From Catalimonadaceae bacterium JC749 (GTDB taxonomy: Bacteria; Bacteroidota; Bacteroidia; Cytophagales; Cyclobacteriaceae), in NCBI GenBank assembly GCA_021730635.1, contig JAJNNC010000001.1, positions 1,054,001-1,118,000 on the forward strand: a DNA stretch of 64,000 bases, given 5' to 3'. Shown piece after piece: positions 23,803 to 32,907 of the stretch. Numbering within the stretch: the stretch's first letter is position 1; each line of letters starts with the position of its first letter. The position numbers and the translations under genes are program-made. The notes below the pieces were generated by a model. The model searched no databases. It was given only the letters and a program-made list of their open reading frames with translations, and was not told the DNA's origin.

Positions 23803-26400
23803 CTATTTTAATATACCCAGGCGGGAAGCTTCTGCTACGGCCTTCATTCGAGAATTTACCGCCAACTTTGAAAGAATAGCGGATATATGGTGATCGACTG
23901 TTTTAAGTGAGATAAATAGCCTATCTGCAATTTCCTGATTTTGAAGTCCTTCCTGTAACAAATGGAGAACGTCAATTTGGCGGGTAGTTAAATGAGCTGG
24001 ATTTTCACGGGTACTTTGGCGCAGTCCTCTGGGAATGCTTTTTATACCCGACAACCTCATTTTTTGCTTCAGCCTTTCGCTGGTACCTGATGCCTCTAGT
24101 TCATCAAGTATTGTTAAAGCTTGTTTTTGCCCTTCTTCGTTGCCATCAGACAACGCCATAGCCAGTTCATAAGGGCAGCCTAGTTCTTGCCACAACTTAG
24201 CTGCTTTTTTCCAGTCTCCTTGCAGTTCTGATTTATAAGGATCTACTATCTCCTCCTTTACCGCTGGCTTACCGGTAGATTTATGCTTCCAGTAGTTGAA
24301 TTCGCTGATATACCAAGGATTGTCTTGTTGCTGTAATAATTGGCCTGCCAGTTCTATGATTTCATTAAACTCATCAGTAATGCCATGAATCCATCTGTAT
24401 TCCAGCAAGGCCGTGGCTACTGGCACGATTCTTTGCACTTCCAGGGTGGAGGAAGCCAAAGTTGTAGCTTCTTTTAATAAATCCAAGGCACCGTCTTTTC
24501 CTTTTCGCAACAATAGTTTGCCCAATACCACCAAGGCACCAATTCTGACAATGGATGGATGGCGAGGATTTCTCAGCAAATCACCGGCAATGGAAGCAGC
24601 TTTATCCCAAAGCCCCTGTTCCAGATAAAGGCGGGCTTTCCAGGAAAGCATGTAGTAGGTCCAAGAATCCAGATCACGCTCTTCACAATAGGCTATTCCG
24701 TCTTCCAGGGCTGTCAACCCCTTATCATATTGTTTGGTGAGTACATAGCAGGAGCCTAAATTAGTATAAGCACGGGCGATATGTTCCTGATATCCCTGCG
24801 CTATCGCAATGGACAGACTTTGGTGTAGGTCGGTTCCACCTTTCTGATGCAAGGCTGGTCTTGTAAGACAAACAGTGCCTACATTATTTAAAGCATGACA
24901 CAAGATTTCCTGGTCTTCCAGCTTGTGCGCCAGTTCAATCGCTTTCCCACCCCAATGGAGCGCTTGTTCTACGTTGTCAGAGAGCATCTTTAGCTGTGCC
25001 AGGTTACTGTAGGCTAAGGCCCTTTCCCGGGTAGGGAATCCGTTTTCCAACACAGCGATAGCTTCCAGAGCAAAGGTTTCTGACTGTTTCCTATTTCCCT
25101 GAAACCACCACAAACGGGATAAAAAACGAAGGGCATTGCCCTCTTTTAATTTGTCCTGCCTTTCCCGCCACAGGTCGAGGGCTTTTTTCTGCGAATTAAT
25201 GGCTTCTAGAATCTGATTGGTGAGGTAGCACTCATAGGCATGCGCTTCATGCAGACGAGCCATTTCTTCTGGCGTAAGATGGGAAGCATAGGTTATGGCC
25301 GTCGTATAAAACTCAGCGGCCTCTGTATGGGCTCCTAAAGAAGCTGCCTTGGGTGCCGCCTCCAAAGCTAGTTTCGCCACGGTATCATTTTCACGCGCAC
25401 TTTTAGCGTGATGTACCAGTCTTGCCAGCTCAATATGTGGATCTCGATGCGCCAGTAAAATATCCAACAATTGTTTGTTGAGCCATATCCGCCTGGGTGG
25501 CGACAACGATTCTTCTATGATAATGCGGAACAGTTCATGTTTAAAAAAAATATAATGATCGTCTGCTTTTAAAATTCCTTTTTGAAAACAGGTTTCCAGG
25601 ATTTGCGTATCATCCGGTGCCACTTTTTTCAGCAACCAGTTTTCTATCCGGTTTGGTATGACAGCGATCAGTTCCCACAATGCCTTTACGGCCGGATCGA
25701 GCCTGTTAAATACCGACAACACCGAGTCTTTGATATTTTCAGGAATGCCATGGCTGTAACTAGCCAGAATTTCATTGACATAAAACGGATTACCCCGGGT
25801 CAATCGGTACACTTCCTTACCAGCATAACCAGCCTTTTCCGATAAGCGATGTACGACTGCTTCAGATAATGGCTCGATGTGAAGCCGGGTTACTGACTGA
25901 TGGGGTAATTCACCCATGACTAATCGCAAGGGATGATGGAGACCTACCTCATCTTCTCTGAATGAAAGCAGAAAGAGGCATTTCAGGCGAACGATCCTTC
26001 GGGCCAGGAATTTTATCAGATCGAGCGTAGCTTCATCGGCCCAGTGTACATCTTCAAAAACCAACACGACGGGCAGAGAGGCTTCGTCCAGTTCCTGGAT
26101 CAGGGAAGTAAAAATATTAGCCCGGTCGGTTTCGGTACGCAACAGTTCCCAAAAATCATGGCTCAGGTTCCGGGCGATATCATACAAAGGCCCGAGTGGA
26201 GTAGGCGTAAAAAGCGAATCACAGGCACCCACATACACATTACTTTTATCATTAATCTGCTTTAAGAAAGCATTGATTAAAGCCGTTTTGCCAATACCGG
26301 CTTCACCCATCATAAATGCCGTATGCCCCTCTCCTGAACTAACACGCCGGTAAAGTTGCTGTAGATTTTCCAAATAGCCGTCACGCTCGAGTAATTCCAT
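23803..26400 (-). CDS. LuxR family transcriptional regulator with AAA ATPase and TPR domains (LAL type)
   Basis: Large ATP-dependent activator of the MalT/LAL kind, 865 residues. The N-terminal AAA ATPase has Walker A GEAGIGKTA (32-40), Walker B VVLVFEDVHWADEATLDLI, and a sensor region LFLLSFREDE. The middle (about 330-720) is helical repeats of the TPR type, and the C-terminus is a LuxR/GerE helix-turn-helix (about 800-865, LTTRQIDVLHLLQEGLQNQEIADRLFISLKTVDHH). Such proteins bind an inducer in the repeat region. It is divergent from the double DUF4242 lipoprotein (154-base gap) and upstream of the lipoprotein/DUF4242 pair on its own strand, so these are its likely targets. Confidence 0.93.
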   Translation of the reverse strand: MELLERDGYLENLQQLYRRVSSGEGHTAFMMGEAGIGKTALINAFLKQINDKSNVYVGACDSLFTPTPLGPLYDIARNLSHDFWELLRTETDRANIFTSLIQELDEASLPVVLVFEDVHWADEATLDLIKFLARRIVRLKCLFLLSFREDEVGLHHPLRLVMGELPHQSVTRLHIEPLSEAVVHRLSEKAGYAGKEVYRLTRGNPFYVNEILASYSHGIPENIKDSVLSVFNRLDPAVKALWELIAVIPNRIENWLLKKVAPDDTQILETCFQKGILKADDHYIFFKHELFRIIIEESLSPPRRIWLNKQLLDILLAHRDPHIELARLVHHAKSARENDTVAKLALEAAPKAASLGAHTEAAEFYTTAITYASHLTPEEMARLHEAHAYECYLTNQILEAINSQKKALDLWRERQDKLKEGNALRFLSRLWWFQGNRKQSETFALEAIAVLENGFPTRERALAYSNLAQLKMLSDNVEQALHWGGKAIELAHKLEDQEILCHALNNVGTVCLTRPALHQKGGTDLHQSLSIAIAQGYQEHIARAYTNLGSCYVLTKQYDKGLTALEDGIAYCEERDLDSWTYYMLSWKARLYLEQGLWDKAASIAGDLLRNPRHPSIVRIGALVVLGKLLLRKGKDGALDLLKEATTLASSTLEVQRIVPVATALLEYRWIHGITDEFNEIIELAGQLLQQQDNPWYISEFNYWKHKSTGKPAVKEEIVDPYKSELQGDWKKAAKLWQELGCPYELAMALSDGNEEGQKQALTILDELEASGTSERLKQKMRLSGIKSIPRGLRQSTRENPAHLTTRQIDVLHLLQEGLQNQEIADRLFISLKTVDHHISAILSKLAVNSRMKAVAEASRLGILK

Positions 26401-26554
26401 TTACCATGTGAATTAGAACATATAGGGGCCTGCTTCACTAAAATGGGGAGGGCTCCTTTTCAATTTAGGTAAAACCTCTGATTTATAGTACTCTCTGGCT
26501 CTCTTCCTTTGTACCGTTAATCTCTTATTTGTAATCATCAAATTAATAAAAATT

Positions 26555-27205
26555 ATGAAAAAACTATTGATTCTTTTCGTTTCAGGAATGAGTTTATTTA
26601 CTGGATGTCAGCGTGCTAGCCAACCTGCTTTTCATAAAACAAGTAGGCCACAAGCAATCACACATACATTGCCGGCCAAACAACTTTTTATCGATGTCCA
26701 TGAGCTGGAACCCGGGAAAGTTACCTATGAAGACGTTGCTGAAGCGCATAAAAAAGATCTGGCTACACAGGATAAATACGGTGTCCAGTTTGTAAAATAC
26801 TGGGTAGATGAAGCAGCAGGAAAGGTCTTTTGTTTATCAAAAGCAGCAGATTCAACGCAAATAATGAAAACCCATGCAGAAGCACACGGTTTGATACCTG
26901 AGCAGGTTTTTGCCGTTACTGAAGGTATAGAAGCTGCTTTGGATGGTCATCAAAAGCTGTATTTTGATATACACCACATAGGCCCTGGTAAAGTTACCGC
27001 TCAGGCCGTATTAGAAGCTCATGAGAAAGATCTGGCGATTCAGGATAAGTATAGTGTAAATTTTATCAACTACTGGGTAGATGAAAAGAAGGGCATAGTC
27101 ATGTGTTTGGCAGAAGCCCCCGATGCAGCGTCCATGATTCAAACGCACAAAGACGCTCATGGGCTTGTACCCGATCAGGTGGGAGAAGTGCAGCAGGGAG
27201 AATAG
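26555..27205 (+). CDS. lipoprotein with two DUF4242 domains
   Basis: A 216-residue lipoprotein (lipobox LFTGC, Cys near 19) followed by two copies of a DUF4242-like domain: about 48-130 (FIDVHELEPGKVTYEDVAEAHKKDL) and about 135-215 (YFDIHHIGPGKVTAQAVLEAHEKDL). The copies share the block HxKDLAxQDKYxVxFxxYWVDE and a THxxAHGLxPxQV ending, so this is an internal duplication. The conserved His in each copy may bind metal, an inference from the family. It is divergent from the LAL regulator and probably under its control. A strong hairpin follows, but its T-run faces the other strand. Confidence 0.88.
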   Translation: MKKLLILFVSGMSLFTGCQRASQPAFHKTSRPQAITHTLPAKQLFIDVHELEPGKVTYEDVAEAHKKDLATQDKYGVQFVKYWVDEAAGKVFCLSKAADSTQIMKTHAEAHGLIPEQVFAVTEGIEAALDGHQKLYFDIHHIGPGKVTAQAVLEAHEKDLAIQDKYSVNFINYWVDEKKGIVMCLAEAPDAASMIQTHKDAHGLVPDQVGEVQQGE

Positions 27206-27209
27206 GCTT

Positions 27210-27240
27210 AAAAAATCAGAGCAGAAAAGTTTCTGCTCTG
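27210..27240 (-). terminator. intrinsic terminator of rtcB
   Basis: A 10-bp perfect stem (CAGAGCAGAA at 27217-27226, TTCTGCTCTG at 27231-27240) with loop AAGT. On the minus strand it is followed by T-rich sequence (A27210-27215 on plus), and it lies 14 bases after the rtcB stop. Confidence 0.75.
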
Positions 27241-27253
27241 GTAGTAAAATCAA

Positions 27254-28675
27254 CTAATCTATGCCATCCCAACCTTCGTTTGGTCCACACATACGGACAA
27301 TTTTTGGAGAGAAAGTCCCGACAATATCAACAAGTTCCTGCTGCGCCTGCATTACCTGCCGGATATCTTTATAGGCCATAGGCGCTTCATCCAGGCCGGA
27401 GCCAATCAGGGTGACACCCGCTGTCTGAAGTTGTTCAGCCACTTCTTTGGAAGACAAACTTTCTTTGGCTTTTCTTCTCGACATGACCCTGCCTGCGCCA
27501 TGAGAAGCCGAGTTGAGAGAAGCTGCTTCTCCCCTGCCCCGCACGATAAAACCGGGGGCCGTCATAGAACCGGGAATAATACCTAATACCCCCTTGCCTG
27601 CGGGTGTGGCTCCCTTTCGGTGTACAATCATTTCTTCTCCTTGTACGTCCCGCTCTTTCCAGGCAAAATTATGGTGGTTTTCCACCATGACCAGCGGTTT
27701 TTCTCCTAATGCTTTTGCCAGCCTACGGTGGATGTGATGGTGGCAAGCCGACGCATAATCACCAGCCAGCGTCATAGCCAGCCAGTACTCCTGTCCTTCT
27801 TCCGTATCCAGATCCAGCCAGGCCAGATGCTTGGCCTCATTGGGGAGGGGGCATAATTCTCGGGCTACTTTCGTATAGTGCTGGGCAATGCTAGCCCCCA
27901 ATCCTCTGGAACCGGAGTGAGATAACACGGCCAGGTATGGCCCTGTGGGCAGGGAGAACTCATTGTGCGGATCTGCAAGATTCACTACCCCGAACTCCAC
28001 AAAATGGTTGCCTCCACCGGAAGTACCTATTTGTCGGTAAGCCCGGTCTTTGAGATCCCGTACTACTTTGATCTCACTGAATTCTTTTCGGGCCAGTACC
28101 GCATCATCTTCCGGCTTGGCGAAGGTAGCCTGTCCGAAGCAGGTATGGCTCACCAGCATGTTTTTCATGGTATCACGATGTTGCTGCAGGTAAGCAGGAG
28201 GAATATCGTACAACGTCAGACACATACGGCAACCAATATCCATACCTACGCCATACGGAATGACGGCATTCTTGGTAGCCAGTACACCGCCAATGGGTAA
28301 GCCATAGCCCTGGTGGGCATCGGCCATTAAAGCCCCACCCACTGTCACCGGCAGTTGCATGGCAATATCCATCTGATGCCGGGCCCCTGCTTCAATCCCA
28401 CCTTCTCCGTACATCTGATAAGGTCTTTGCTGGTGTAACCCTATCGGCGCTTTAGATGCTGTCTGGGTCAGCAGTTCCCGGGCCACACCGCCGAGTACCT
28501 CATCATTGATATAATTATGGGGATATTGGTAAATGTTGCTGAGTATGGTCAGTTTTTGTTTTTTGCTTTTTCCTCTGTAATGGGATTCCATCACCTCTAT
28601 GGCCACACCTACAACTCTGCTTTCCGGATACCCCAGGGCTTTGATCTCTTTTCCTGTTAATTTCTTAGTCGACAT
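27254..28675 (-). CDS. rtcB: RtcB family RNA ligase
   Basis: GTP- and Mn-dependent ligase joining 2',3'-cyclic phosphate or 3'-phosphate RNA ends to 5'-hydroxyl ends, a cytoplasmic repair or splicing enzyme. The 473-residue protein keeps the family's metal and guanylate motifs: GVGMDIGCRMCLT, GTSGGGNHFVEF, LSHSGSRGLGA, VENHHNFAWKE, HRKGATPAGKG, GSMTAPGFIVRGRG and SASHGAGRVMSR (the nucleophilic His). All look intact. No archease or RtcA/RtcR gene is nearby, so it stands alone, which is common in Bacteroidota. Its own terminator lies just behind it. Confidence 0.95.
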   Translation of the reverse strand: MSTKKLTGKEIKALGYPESRVVGVAIEVMESHYRGKSKKQKLTILSNIYQYPHNYINDEVLGGVARELLTQTASKAPIGLHQQRPYQMYGEGGIEAGARHQMDIAMQLPVTVGGALMADAHQGYGLPIGGVLATKNAVIPYGVGMDIGCRMCLTLYDIPPAYLQQHRDTMKNMLVSHTCFGQATFAKPEDDAVLARKEFSEIKVVRDLKDRAYRQIGTSGGGNHFVEFGVVNLADPHNEFSLPTGPYLAVLSHSGSRGLGASIAQHYTKVARELCPLPNEAKHLAWLDLDTEEGQEYWLAMTLAGDYASACHHHIHRRLAKALGEKPLVMVENHHNFAWKERDVQGEEMIVHRKGATPAGKGVLGIIPGSMTAPGFIVRGRGEAASLNSASHGAGRVMSRRKAKESLSSKEVAEQLQTAGVTLIGSGLDEAPMAYKDIRQVMQAQQELVDIVGTFSPKIVRMCGPNEGWDGID

Positions 28676-28852
28676 GTTCTCAATAGCTGTGCTTTTTCAT
28701 CCTTTATAACAAATATTTTAACAAAAACAATCTGTTCAAAGGCATACATTCCCATTGTAAAAGCACTTAGCATATCATCGACAAAACAGGATCGGGCATT
28801 TGCGCCATTAGCTGTAAAGGTGCTGGCCGGATTGTGAGAGAAAATTTCTTGC

Positions 28853-30289
28853 TCAAACAGTCATGGCGGCTGGTAAAGTAATTTTCCAGATCATCCCGGT
28901 ATACTCGATCACATACACCACATTATCTATCATCAGGGCATCCGTAGGACCTGTAAAACCGTCGACAATTCGATAGCAATGGACGATGTAATTGTCAATG
29001 TCTGGCTTATATTGTAATTTCATGTGGATCAGGTCTGCTCCTAATACCGAAAGCCGTCGCATGAGAGAAGAATTTTCGCCGAAGGTATTGCTCAACACAA
29101 AACCATCTCCTTTGTAGGGGTCGGCCAGCAGGCTGTCTGTATCAAAGAATAAGCCCAGGGGAGAACGATGCCCTGTAAAAGTGCCAACCGGTTCTCCCGT
29201 CTCATCCCCATCTTTCACTTCTCCTGTTTGCCGGTCACGGTAAAAGTTGGCATCAGGTCCATAATTGAGAACCGGAGCTGTGATCGTCAGCTCTGCCGGC
29301 CTTTTGGGAAATGTCGGGTCATTCTTAAAATACTTGTTATTATAAGCATAGGCGGCCGGATTGATGAAAGGATCTTTTGCCGGATCAGGGTCCCAGTCAG
29401 GAAACTGCTGAGGGTTTTCTGTATTTCCCATCACCCAGGGGAACCCATAATGGTGCCCTTCTCTGAGCCAGAACATATCTTCCGAATGGTCATAATCGGA
29501 AGAATTGGATACAGCAAACAAGTGCCCTTCCGGAGAAAAAGCCAGATCATATGCATTCCGGACGCCATTTGCAAACAGATATCTCTTTTCAGCCAGAAAA
29601 CTGGAATCATCTTTCAGCACTATATCTTTCCCGTCTACAGGAAGCTTGAAGATACAGGCCGTGATGGCCACTTCCCTGGTGTCCGGAAACATTCCGTCAT
29701 TATCCTGCACTTCCCCATGGTCTGTGCGGGCACCGCTATTCACATAAATATATTGTCCGTCGGGGCTTACTGCAATGCCATTAAACTCATGGCTATACAG
29801 TGTTTTGGGTTTTCCATACAGGTCGGTGATGGCCAGCGTATCCCAGGCATATTGACCTTTCTGATCCAAGCGACCCCGCATGACAATGCCCTTGGTGGCT
29901 TTGTTGTCGTCATAAAATTTATTGCCCACCAAAAAAAGCATGCTATCATAGAAGGCCATGCCTTGTAAGGATTCTATGCCATGATCCGATAAATCATAGG
30001 CTTTTTCAGCAAACAGCGAGTCTTGCTGCCGGTATATTCTGAAAATATCTCCTGCCATGTTGTTATAGAAGAAATCGTTGGTGACAGGATCCAGGCATAA
30101 GCGAATCCCTCCTCGCTCTATCGCCATGAAAGGTTCTATTTTTATATCGGCGCTCAGGGCACGGGGCGTTCGCTCTTCTGTCGATGGAGAAAGGTAAGAA
30201 GACTGTTGGTTGCCCCGTTCACAAGCTGTATACAATGCCAGCAGCGACAAGCACAAAAAAGAAAGAATGAAGCGCATGAGGATAGGCAT
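28853..30289 (-). CDS. sorbosone/glucose dehydrogenase-like lipoprotein
   Basis: Exported beta-propeller protein of about 478 residues, with an N-terminal hydrophobic segment ending in a lipobox-like LYTAC. The propeller resembles PQQ-dependent sugar (sorbosone) dehydrogenases: FNGIAVSPDGQYIYVNSGAR, VRNAYDLAFSPEGHLFAVSNSSD, EGHHYGFPWVMGNTENP, GFTGPTDALMIDNVVYVIEY. The known relatives oxidise sugars or alcohols in the periplasm; whether this one binds PQQ I cannot tell. ATG at 30289 lies one base after the amidohydrolase stop at 30291, so the two are translationally coupled as the last genes of the operon. A further ATG at 30277 is a possible start. Confidence 0.8.
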   Translation of the reverse strand: MPILMRFILSFLCLSLLALYTACERGNQQSSYLSPSTEERTPRALSADIKIEPFMAIERGGIRLCLDPVTNDFFYNNMAGDIFRIYRQQDSLFAEKAYDLSDHGIESLQGMAFYDSMLFLVGNKFYDDNKATKGIVMRGRLDQKGQYAWDTLAITDLYGKPKTLYSHEFNGIAVSPDGQYIYVNSGARTDHGEVQDNDGMFPDTREVAITACIFKLPVDGKDIVLKDDSSFLAEKRYLFANGVRNAYDLAFSPEGHLFAVSNSSDYDHSEDMFWLREGHHYGFPWVMGNTENPQQFPDWDPDPAKDPFINPAAYAYNNKYFKNDPTFPKRPAELTITAPVLNYGPDANFYRDRQTGEVKDGDETGEPVGTFTGHRSPLGLFFDTDSLLADPYKGDGFVLSNTFGENSSLMRRLSVLGADLIHMKLQYKPDIDNYIVHCYRIVDGFTGPTDALMIDNVVYVIEYTGMIWKITLPAAMTV

Positions 30290-30290
30290 C

Positions 30291-31556
30291 TTAATGTCCT
30301 GTTGAACTGCTGGAGGCTTCCGACTGCCAGGGGGTCCCTGCCAGACCATTCAGGTCATATACCACCTGACCGGCTCTGAGGGTAAGTTCGCACTCCAGCT
30401 TTTGGGTGCCATCCATGCGATACCCCTGAGAATCTATAAAGCCAAACTGCCCTTCCCGAAGGTTTAATACGGCTACATCAGCCTCTGCCCCTACACTCAG
30501 ATGGCCCAGCTCTTCCCGGTGTATCACCTGAGCAGGCTTCCAGGTGGTAGCTGCTATAACGCTGGGTAAATCCATTTGCATATTCAGAAATTTGGACATC
30601 AGGTTGAGTATATCTTTCATCCCTCCATTCATACTACCGGTATGAATATCCGTACTGATGGTATTAGGATAAAACCCGCTCTTCAGGGCTGGTACGGCCT
30701 GCTTGAAAAGAAAACTGGCACCGCCATGCCCTACATCAAAAATAACACCCTTCGTCTGGGCTTCTTTGACATAGGGACGGACTTTTCCCTTTTCATCCAC
30801 CACAGGCACCCGGCCATTTACATGAGCAAACACATGGGTAAAAATATCACCGGGGCGGAGACGCTGGAGCAGTAGTTCTTCCAGAGAAAGCGGGGGTGTA
30901 TGTCCACCAAAATCAATCATCACAGGAATATTGGCTATTTCTCCGGCCTCTACAGCCCGATCTACCGGGTCCCATTCGGGTCCGGAAAAATGAGCCACCT
31001 TAATGCCGACCACCTCCGGATTTTGCTGAGCGACCAGGGCCGTCATTCTGGCATCCATATCGTCCAGGTTCTGCTCGTAAACGCCACCCCGCATCCCTTC
31101 CCCTACAATATTGAGGAAGGAAAGCACCCGGGTTTTAGAAGGGTCAATGATATTTTCTTTAAAAAGGGGAAAGCTACGCCATCCGGCCCCCCCTGCATCC
31201 ACCACCGTGGTGACGCCACACCGGAAGGTAAAACCGTCGGGTGCCAGAGCACTGGGGCCATTACTCAGATAGTGATCCGCTTCGGTTCCCTGAAAATTAT
31301 GGGAATGCAGATCGATAAGACCAGGCGTTACATATAATCCCTGGACGTTGATCACTTTTTCTGCGCTTTCTTCGCTGATATTTTCAGCCACCTGTACAAT
31401 TGTATCACCACTGATAGCCACATCCATGATGCCATCTATATTATTCTTTGGGTCTATCACATGGCCTCCCTTAAGAAGCAGACTGTAAGATTGGGCCCAG
31501 GCATGGCTACAGTAAAAACAACTTAGACAACAGAGAACATAAATTAGGTTTCGCAT
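30291..31556 (-). CDS. amidohydrolase/deacetylase family metallohydrolase, exported
   Basis: TIM-barrel amidohydrolase with a signal peptide (MRNLIYVLCCLSCFYCSHAWAQ), so it acts outside the cytoplasm. Metal ligands seen are the HxH of GLIDLHSHN, a Lys at VVGIKVAHFSG, His in FTHVFAHVNG, His in IFDVGHGG and Asp in TISTDIHTGS. It resembles the EF_0837-type deacetylases that occur with SelA-like PLP enzymes; here exactly such an enzyme is 94 bases upstream. Probable role: removing an acyl group from an amino compound. An in-frame TTG at 31577 is upstream, but ATG 31556 gives a clean signal peptide. Length 421 residues. Confidence 0.87.
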   Translation of the reverse strand: MRNLIYVLCCLSCFYCSHAWAQSYSLLLKGGHVIDPKNNIDGIMDVAISGDTIVQVAENISEESAEKVINVQGLYVTPGLIDLHSHNFQGTEADHYLSNGPSALAPDGFTFRCGVTTVVDAGGAGWRSFPLFKENIIDPSKTRVLSFLNIVGEGMRGGVYEQNLDDMDARMTALVAQQNPEVVGIKVAHFSGPEWDPVDRAVEAGEIANIPVMIDFGGHTPPLSLEELLLQRLRPGDIFTHVFAHVNGRVPVVDEKGKVRPYVKEAQTKGVIFDVGHGGASFLFKQAVPALKSGFYPNTISTDIHTGSMNGGMKDILNLMSKFLNMQMDLPSVIAATTWKPAQVIHREELGHLSVGAEADVAVLNLREGQFGFIDSQGYRMDGTQKLECELTLRAGQVVYDLNGLAGTPWQSEASSSSTGH

Positions 31557-31650
31557 AGAACAGAATACACTTTGCAAGTTTTAAAAATAAGGAAATGGGG
31601 CAGCTTTTGGCTATCCCTTTCATAAAAGAAGACATAAGCCCGACGAATGA

Positions 31651-32871
31651 TCAGGATACTGCCACTTCAGACAAGGCTTCCTGCAAACGGGTAGCAACAA
31701 TTCTTTCCTGCCCGGGCCTCAGCATCCAGGTTGTGATACTGATAGAATCCGGTCCTCCGCCGGCTACTTCAATAGAAGGGTGCCCTTTGCGCAACACCTC
31801 TTTGAGCTCATCACCGGAAATACGCACTTTACCAGTATCCCAGGAGACATTCAGCGTTGGCACATGATTCGCTACGGGAGGCACATCTGTTTTTGCTGTT
31901 ACCCCTTTGATCGATTTAATGGCATCGCCTATGTGGGCAATCTGTCCTTCCCAGCGCTTCCACTCTTCTTCATGATTCTTAGCCAGATAAGTTTCAAGCG
32001 CGATGAGCATGCCTAGCACTTCTTCTTTGTTCACCTTCATGCCTCTTCCCACCGTATCGCCCCGGGGTGGCGCGCTTAAACGGGCTGCTGCAATCAGGTC
32101 TTTTTTCCCCAGCAGCAGGCCAGCACTTTGCGGACCTCTCAACCCTTTCCCACCGGAGAAGCAGACTAGGCCAAAACCCATTTCGGTGTATTTCCACAAA
32201 TTCTCAACAGGAGGCACATCCGCCGCACAGTCATTCAAAGTCGGAATATTATGTTTTTTCGCTATCTTGACAAATTCTTCTGTCTGTATCTTACCATCAA
32301 AATTATAGGCATTGATGAAGACCATCATAGCGGTTTTGTCGTTGATAGCTTCTTCTAACTCTTTCCGGGTCTCTACATAAACAATATCCACCCCACAGTT
32401 GCGGATGGCATGCGCATATCCGATGTCATGTGCTTTTTGCATAATGACCTCGGTTTTCATGCCTGTCCCTTGCAGATGAGGAATTTGGGCTGCTTTTTTC
32501 TCATCCAGCCCCGTAAGTACCCCGGCAGTAGCCAGCGTCATTGCTGAAAAAGCACCGGAGGTCACAGTGGCTGCTTCGCAACGCAGCAAGGAAGCGATCC
32601 TTTCTCCTACTTTATCCTGCAGTTCATCCAGCATTACATATTCGTTGGAAGCATACTGATAGGCATCCTTCACTTCATCGAGGAGCAATGAGCCGGTCAT
32701 GGCAGTATAGGTACCCGCCGCATTGATGAAAGTCCGCACCCCCAGTTCCTTGAAATAATCACGATACTGAGGAACTACGGTGGTTGGCATTCTGGAAAAT
32801 CCCTGCCCCATAAACCCTCCTATGAGCGGGAGAGACGATAAATGTTTGATAAGTTGTCTGCGATTAAGCAT
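31651..32871 (-). CDS. SelA-like PLP-dependent enzyme, probably Tat-exported
   Basis: Fold-type I pyridoxal-phosphate enzyme of the SelA-related family that includes D-glucosaminate-6-phosphate ammonia-lyase. The core shows FINAAGTYTAMTGSLLLDEV, the cofactor stretch VTSGAFSAMTLATAG, Asp in PTLNDCAADVPP and the Schiff-base Lys in CFSGGKGLRGPQSAG. The N-terminus MLNRRQLIKHLSSLPLIGG looks like a twin-arginine signal, which is unusual for this family; Tat export would allow the folded, cofactor-loaded enzyme to reach the periplasm. It lies between RidA (36 bases) and the deacetylase. Function inferred: ammonia elimination from an amino compound. Not a selenocysteine synthase: no selenium genes are near. 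406 residues. Confidence 0.85.
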   Translation of the reverse strand: MLNRRQLIKHLSSLPLIGGFMGQGFSRMPTTVVPQYRDYFKELGVRTFINAAGTYTAMTGSLLLDEVKDAYQYASNEYVMLDELQDKVGERIASLLRCEAATVTSGAFSAMTLATAGVLTGLDEKKAAQIPHLQGTGMKTEVIMQKAHDIGYAHAIRNCGVDIVYVETRKELEEAINDKTAMMVFINAYNFDGKIQTEEFVKIAKKHNIPTLNDCAADVPPVENLWKYTEMGFGLVCFSGGKGLRGPQSAGLLLGKKDLIAAARLSAPPRGDTVGRGMKVNKEEVLGMLIALETYLAKNHEEEWKRWEGQIAHIGDAIKSIKGVTAKTDVPPVANHVPTLNVSWDTGKVRISGDELKEVLRKGHPSIEVAGGGPDSISITTWMLRPGQERIVATRLQEALSEVAVS

Positions 32872-32907
32872 AAGGTTATAGCTTAAGATCTCATAAAAGA
32901 CCAGAAA

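Noticed and set aside
29168-29968. 266-codon plus-strand frame
   Set aside because: It lies wholly antisense to the dehydrogenase-like gene, whose frame has clear family motifs; this is a shadow frame.
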